Shown: positions 5,285 to 8,607 of the stretch, in pieces | Position numbering within the stretch: the stretch's first letter is position 1 | Layout: each line of letters begins with the position of its first letter | The notes under the pieces: generated by a model | What the model was told of the DNA's origin: nothing | Databases searched by the model: none | What the model saw: only the letters and a program-made list of their open reading frames with translations | Translations under genes and position numbers: made by a program | Source: Desulfovibrionaceae bacterium UBA930 | GTDB lineage: Bacteria > Desulfobacterota > Desulfovibrionia > Desulfovibrionales > Desulfovibrionaceae | NCBI GenBank assembly: GCA_002293605.1 | Contig: DBDO01000133.1 | Coordinates: 1,042 to 9,648 of the forward strand | Reading direction: 5' to 3' | Length of the DNA: 8,607 nucleotides

Positions 5285-6211
5285 TCACAATTCGTTCGGA
5301 ATCCCCTTCAACTCCGCCAGAGAAAACACGGGGCCGTCGATGCAGACGTATTTTTCCCCGATGTTGCAGCGCCCGCAGATGCCGACGCCGCACTTCATGC
5401 GCCGTTCCAGGGTGGTATAAATCTGTTCCGGCTTGAACCCGAGCTTTTCCAGGGCCTGAAGGGTGAACTTGATCATGATGGGCGGGCCGCAGGTAATGGC
5501 CACGCAATTTTCCGGTTTGGGGGCCATTTCAAGCAGCACGTTGGGGATGAGCCCCACCTTGTGTTGCCAGCCTTCAGCCTCACGGTCGATGGTGAGTACG
5601 CAATCCAGATCCTTACGGCCCGTCCATTCCGGCAGGTCGGCGGAAAAGGCCATATCCTGAGGCGAACGCGCCCCGTAGAGCAGGCTTATCTTGCCGTAAT
5701 CCTTGCGGTTGTCGAGCATGAAGAGCAGCAGGGTGCGCAGGGGGGCCATGCCGATGCCGCCGCCGACGAAGATGATGTCCTTGCCCTGCATGGACTCATA
5801 GGGGAAGGAATTTCCCAGGGGAGCGCGCACGCCGATGGTGTCCCCGGCCTGCAGGGTGTGCAGGGCGCTGGTGTTTTCCCCGGCGCGCATGACGCTGAAC
5901 TGGAGATACTCCTTGCGCGTGGGCGGCGAGTTGATGACGAAGGTGGACTCACCCACGCCGAGCATGGAGAGCTGGCCCACCTGCCCCGCCCGGAAGGAGA
6001 ATTTCCCCATAAGCTCGGCATCGTTGAGGACAAGCCGGAAGGTCTTGATGTTATGCGTCTCCGTAACCACTTCAACGACCGTTGCCAGCATGGGCAGATA
6101 GGCGTTGGGCGTGCCCGGCCTGTATGCAGGGAGCTGTTCTGCGGGGGCGGCGCTTTTGGGCACGGCGTTTTTAGGCGCGGCCTTTTTGGACTTTTTTGTT
6201 GGCTCAGCCAC
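5285..6211 (-). CDS. flxA: FlxA: FAD- and NAD(P)-binding subunit of the Flx NAD(H) dehydrogenase
   Basis: This 308-residue flavoprotein of the ferredoxin-NADP+ reductase superfamily resembles PyrK and the gamma subunit of sulfhydrogenases. It is proposed to exchange electrons with NAD(H) for the Flx-Hdr complex. After a Lys/Ala/Pro-rich N-terminus of about 28 residues comes the FAD domain (about 40-140, with INSPPTRKEYLQFSV and GENTSALHTL). The NAD-binding domain has VGGGIGMAPL (149-158) and CGPP (241-244). A C-terminal [2Fe-2S] site uses Cys-274, -279, -282 and -290. The start is GTG at 6211-6209, with GGAGG (6222-6218) 6 nt before it, overlapping flxB by 8 bases; the frame stays open to 6580 but that part lies over flxB. 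It is the last gene of the flx operon. The family is certain; the Flx assignment rests on the neighbours. Confidence 0.85.
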   Translation of the reverse strand: MAEPTKKSKKAAPKNAVPKSAAPAEQLPAYRPGTPNAYLPMLATVVEVVTETHNIKTFRLVLNDAELMGKFSFRAGQVGQLSMLGVGESTFVINSPPTRKEYLQFSVMRAGENTSALHTLQAGDTIGVRAPLGNSFPYESMQGKDIIFVGGGIGMAPLRTLLLFMLDNRKDYGKISLLYGARSPQDMAFSADLPEWTGRKDLDCVLTIDREAEGWQHKVGLIPNVLLEMAPKPENCVAITCGPPIMIKFTLQALEKLGFKPEQIYTTLERRMKCGVGICGRCNIGEKYVCIDGPVFSLAELKGIPNEL

Positions 6212-7277
6212 GGGAGGCCTCCGTTGCGGCAAGGGCGTTTTGGACAATACGGCGAATGTCGATGGATGAAGGACAGCTTTTGATGCAGCGGCCGCATCCG
6301 CAACAGGAGAAACGTCCCTCGTGCAGTCCCGGATAATAGGAGAACTTGTGACCCACCCGGTTGCGCAGACGCGCGGCCCTACCGTTTCTCGGGTTGTGGC
6401 CGCTGGCCTCCAGGGTGAACAGGGCGAACATGCAGGCATCCCAGGAGCGCAGGCGGACGCCCGATATCCCGTTGCTTTCATCCGTAATATTGAAGCAGTA
6501 ACAGGTGGGGCACAGATAGGTGCAGGCGCCGCAGGAAAGGCACCCGGCGCTTTGTTCCCGCCAGAAGTCCAGATTTTCAAAAAGGGAAATCAGGGCGGGG
6601 GGTGTCCGACCAAGATCCGGCGCATCGCCCATGCTTCTGGCCGCCTTGTCGCGCGAGGACTGGGCTGCGGAGATGTGCGCTTCCGTTGCCGGAGAGAGCG
6701 CGGCGGATTTGAGGACAGCTTCTCCCTTTTCCGTCAGGGCCTCCAGAAAAAGACCGCCTTCCACATCTGTGGACAGAACATCAGCGCCTTCCCGGTTTGC
6801 GGGGCCGCCTCCTGTCCAGTTGCAGAAGCAGGTGGCAAGGGGAGCGCGGCAGGTGCGTGTAATAAGGGTCGTGCACGCGCGGCGTTTCAGATAATAGATG
6901 TCCTGGAATTTTCCGTTCGTGCCGGAACCGCTGTATACCGGATCAAAGAAGAGAAATCCGCGCGTATCACAGGGAAGGGCGGCAAAAACCACCGCCGGAG
7001 CGGGATCCGCCGGTTCCGCAAGGGAGAGCTTTTTGCTTCCGCCGGTTTCGGGGGCTTGCTGATAGTTGAAGCGGAACAGTTCTTCCGCCCGGGGAAAGAC
7101 TATATGCTTGGCCGACTCCGTGGGGCGCTCCACAAGTTCAGGCTGTTCGCCCTTCTGCCAGGGGCGGTAGACCACGGCCTTGCCTTCGCGCCGGGGCGCG
7201 TACACGGTCTGCGCGGCGGAGAGTTCTTCCAGCCAGGCGGGAATGTCCGCAAAAGCAATGTATTTTTGCGTTGCCAT
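6204..7277 (-). CDS. flxB: FlxB: [4Fe-4S] dicluster electron-transfer subunit, sulfhydrogenase beta-like
   Basis: This 357-residue cytoplasmic iron-sulfur protein resembles the beta subunit of anaerobic sulfite reductase and sulfhydrogenase (AsrA/HydB type). The N-terminal domain carries the family's ALPCDTRGF (100-108), DIYYLKRR (126-133) and CFCNW (150-154). The C-terminal ferredoxin domain has two cluster motifs: C246-x2-C249-x2-C252-x3-C256-P, continuing into the typical PTCYCFNI, and C325-x2-C328-x2-C331-x3-C335-P. It should pass electrons between FlxA and the FlxC/FlxD-Hdr side. The start at ATG 7277 overlaps the flxC stop by one base (TGATG), with GAGGG about 7 nt upstream. Upstream in-frame ATGs at 7283 and 7445 lie inside flxC; the latter would add 56 unrelated residues. 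Naming follows the D. vulgaris Flx set and gene order. Confidence 0.82.
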   Translation of the reverse strand: MATQKYIAFADIPAWLEELSAAQTVYAPRREGKAVVYRPWQKGEQPELVERPTESAKHIVFPRAEELFRFNYQQAPETGGSKKLSLAEPADPAPAVVFAALPCDTRGFLFFDPVYSGSGTNGKFQDIYYLKRRACTTLITRTCRAPLATCFCNWTGGGPANREGADVLSTDVEGGLFLEALTEKGEAVLKSAALSPATEAHISAAQSSRDKAARSMGDAPDLGRTPPALISLFENLDFWREQSAGCLSCGACTYLCPTCYCFNITDESNGISGVRLRSWDACMFALFTLEASGHNPRNGRAARLRNRVGHKFSYYPGLHEGRFSCCGCGRCIKSCPSSIDIRRIVQNALAATEASRG

Positions 7278-8242
7278 CACCATTCCCTCTCTTGAATGCG
7301 GGGTTCTTCCAGCGTAAAGGTGAGCAGCGGCGGCGTGGCTTCGGCGTCCACTCCGGCGCGGTAGGCAAAGAGCTCTTCCGTCCGCCGGGACAGGGAGCGT
7401 TTGAGCAGCAGTACCGGTATGCCCATCGGACAGGCCCGCTGACACTCGCCGCAGCCGGTGCAGCGGCCCGCAAGATGCGAGGCATGGATAATCTGGAAGA
7501 AGAGCTTCTCCCGTACTCCGTCAGCCTGGGTCACCCATTCGGGGTTGCGGCTTTCAGCCGCGCAGTGGTCGCGGCACACGCACAGGGGACAGGCGTTGCG
7601 GCAGGCGTAGCAGCGGATGCAGCGGGACATTTCTTTTTCCCAGAAGGCCTGGCGTTCCTCCAGCGGGAGCGCTTCAAAAGCGGCCAGATCCGCATAGGGG
7701 TCTTCCGTAATCGCGGGTTCGCGTTTTTCTCCCACAAAGGTATCGCTGATGAGGGCATTGGGATACAGACAGCGGGAACATTTGTCCGCCATGACATCGG
7801 TCTTTTTCAGACTGATGGTCTGATCCGGAAAACTGAGTTCGATGGTCTCGTCCGTTTCTTCCACAGCGGTGACTTGCCCCGCCTCAACCTTGCCCGCGAG
7901 GGCCGCTACGACCTTGGCGTTGTCGATGACGCCCTGGCAGGGGAAGCCTATGATGTGGATTTCTTCCCGGTTGATGAGCTTTTCCGCGAGAAGCTGGCCG
8001 ATGGAACGCGAATCGCAGCCCTTGGCCACCACGGCGACCTTGGAGCCTTTGTATTCCGGCAGATAGAGGGCCGGGTTGTTGACGGCGAAAAATCCGCCGC
8101 TGAAGTTGTTTACGTCATCTTCCGAGCGCATGAACAGGGGCGCGCCGCGCAGGGCGTCCGGCCCCCCGCTCCAGCCGATGACGCAGGAAACATCCGGCAG
8201 GATGGCCTTGATGGCCGTTTGCAGTTCAGTATGCAGCGACAT
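7277..8242 (-). CDS. flxC: FlxC: FrhB-like iron-sulfur subunit with ferredoxin domains
   Basis: This 321-residue cytoplasmic protein has an N-terminal half like the C-terminal domain of coenzyme F420 hydrogenase beta subunits, with VAKGCDSRSIGQLL (72-85) and GFPCQGVID (99-107). A CxxC pair follows (C155, C158, CSRCLYPNA). The ferredoxin part has C208-x2-C211-x2-C214-x3-C218-P, an extra cysteine-rich piece (C221, C223, C227), and C261-x2-C264-x2-C267-x3-C271-P. This suggests at least two [4Fe-4S] clusters plus one built by the other cysteines. It probably wires FlxB to FlxD and HdrA. Two start codons are possible: ATG 8248 is only 3 nt after AAGGAG (8257-8252), while ATG 8242 is 9 nt after it and is preferred. 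It starts 13 nt after the flxD stop. The fold family is clear; the symbol rests on operon context. Confidence 0.8.
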   Translation of the reverse strand: MSLHTELQTAIKAILPDVSCVIGWSGGPDALRGAPLFMRSEDDVNNFSGGFFAVNNPALYLPEYKGSKVAVVAKGCDSRSIGQLLAEKLINREEIHIIGFPCQGVIDNAKVVAALAGKVEAGQVTAVEETDETIELSFPDQTISLKKTDVMADKCSRCLYPNALISDTFVGEKREPAITEDPYADLAAFEALPLEERQAFWEKEMSRCIRCYACRNACPLCVCRDHCAAESRNPEWVTQADGVREKLFFQIIHASHLAGRCTGCGECQRACPMGIPVLLLKRSLSRRTEELFAYRAGVDAEATPPLLTFTLEEPRIQEREW

Positions 8243-8251
8243 GTGCATTCT

Positions 8252-8257
8252 CTCCTT
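8252..8257 (-). promoter_or_regulatory. flxC ribosome-binding site overlapping the flxD stop
   Basis: On the minus strand AAGGAG (8257-8252) shares two bases with the flxD TAA stop (8258-8256). It lies 3 nt from one in-frame ATG (8248) and 9 nt from the next (8242); the spacing favours the second as the flxC start. The overlap suggests that terminating ribosomes reinitiate on flxC. Confidence 0.65.
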
Positions 8258-8607
8258 ACATTACGCCGGCGGCGAGGCCCGCGAGTTCCGGGGTCTCAGG
8301 AAGACGGGGGGCGGGGCCGAGCTCATGGATCTGCCTGGTGAACCCGGTGACGACATGCTGCCAGCGTTGTCCTTCTGAGGCGGAGACCCAGGTATATTCA
8401 AAACGGCGTGGATCTATGCCCAGGGTGGGCAGAAGACCTTTGAGCACCTCAAGACGTCTGCGGGCGTAAAAGTTGCCTTCAGCGTAGTGGCAGTCACGCG
8501 GGTGACAGCCGGAGACAAGCACGCCGTCAGCCCCGGAAGTGAGGGCCTTCAGAATGAACAGGGGATTGATGCGTCCGGAGCAGGGCACGCGGATGATGCG
8601 CAAATCC
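8256..8607 (-). CDS. flxD: FlxD: MvhD-like [2Fe-2S] electron-transfer subunit, partial at the right edge
   Basis: This is the C-terminal 116 residues of a protein of the methyl-viologen-reducing hydrogenase delta (MvhD) family, which bridges an electron-input module to HdrA of heterodisulfide reductase-type complexes. Visible family motifs are RIIRVPCSGRI near the edge, then GADGVLVSGCHPRDCHY and GNFYARRR, then SASEGQRW. The frame is open through the window edge. A TTG at 8603 could be read as a start but would remove the conserved N-terminus, so the gene must begin outside; by comparison with whole MvhD proteins roughly 30 residues with the CCxWC-type cysteines are missing. It is the first flx gene here and lies 13 nt before flxC. 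Its presence separates this operon from plain sulfhydrogenase or Asr clusters and predicts hdrA next to it. Confidence 0.85.
   Translation of the reverse strand, partial: DLRIIRVPCSGRINPLFILKALTSGADGVLVSGCHPRDCHYAEGNFYARRRLEVLKGLLPTLGIDPRRFEYTWVSASEGQRWQHVVTGFTRQIHELGPAPRLPETPELAGLAAGVM

Noticed and set aside
5243..6283. 346-codon plus-strand frame opposite flxA
   Set aside because: It starts inside the terminator stem and is antisense to a gene with clear FAD, NAD and [2Fe-2S] motifs.
6212..6580. Upstream extension of flxA to an ATG at 6580
   Set aside because: The extra residues lie wholly over flxB and are not part of the flavoprotein fold; the GTG at 6211 has a well-placed GGAGG.
6321..8341. 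Long plus-strand frames opposite flxB and flxC (6321-7295 and 7271-8341)
   Set aside because: Both are shadows of ferredoxin-type genes and contain no coherent motifs.

Overview
The window looks like chromosome from a strictly anaerobic, GC-rich, Gram-negative sulfate or sulfite reducer, most likely of the family Desulfovibrionaceae. The reasons are a four-subunit ferredoxin-dependent 2-oxoacid oxidoreductase in place of a 2-oxoglutarate dehydrogenase complex, and a reverse-strand cluster matching the FlxABCD part of the Flx-Hdr system described from Desulfovibrio vulgaris. The taxon is an inference from gene content, not from a database search.

Layout. At the left edge (3-83, minus) there is a probable start of an unidentified gene cut by the window. 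Next comes an apparently non-coding stretch of about 200 bp (84-282) with a 2 x 9 bp tandem repeat; a 25-bp imperfect palindrome lies across the edge gene's start. From 283 to 5194 (plus) six genes form a tight run: korD-korA-korB-korC, a 145-bp gap filled by two strong hairpins without U-tracts, then sucC-sucD. A 90-bp convergent gap with a symmetrical hairpin separates this run from a minus-strand operon. That operon enters from the right edge and reads flxD (partial), flxC, flxB, flxA, ending at 5285. No tRNA, rRNA, insertion sequence, CRISPR array or broken gene was seen.

How the genes work together. KorABCD should oxidise 2-oxoglutarate and CoA to succinyl-CoA and CO2 while reducing ferredoxin. 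SucCD can then convert succinyl-CoA to succinate with formation of ATP or GTP; both steps can run in reverse in anaerobes making 2-oxoglutarate for glutamate. FlxABCD is proposed to oxidise or reduce NAD(H) and, with HdrABC (expected just beyond the right edge), to link NAD(H), ferredoxin and a thiol/disulfide carrier by flavin-based electron bifurcation. The two convergent operons therefore meet at the ferredoxin pool, although nothing in the sequence shows that they are co-regulated.

Most of the window is well-recognised metabolism. The parts not explained by known genes are the double-hairpin region at 3011-3085 (perhaps with a third, weaker structure to 3124), the palindrome at 64-88 and the tandem repeat at 133-150.
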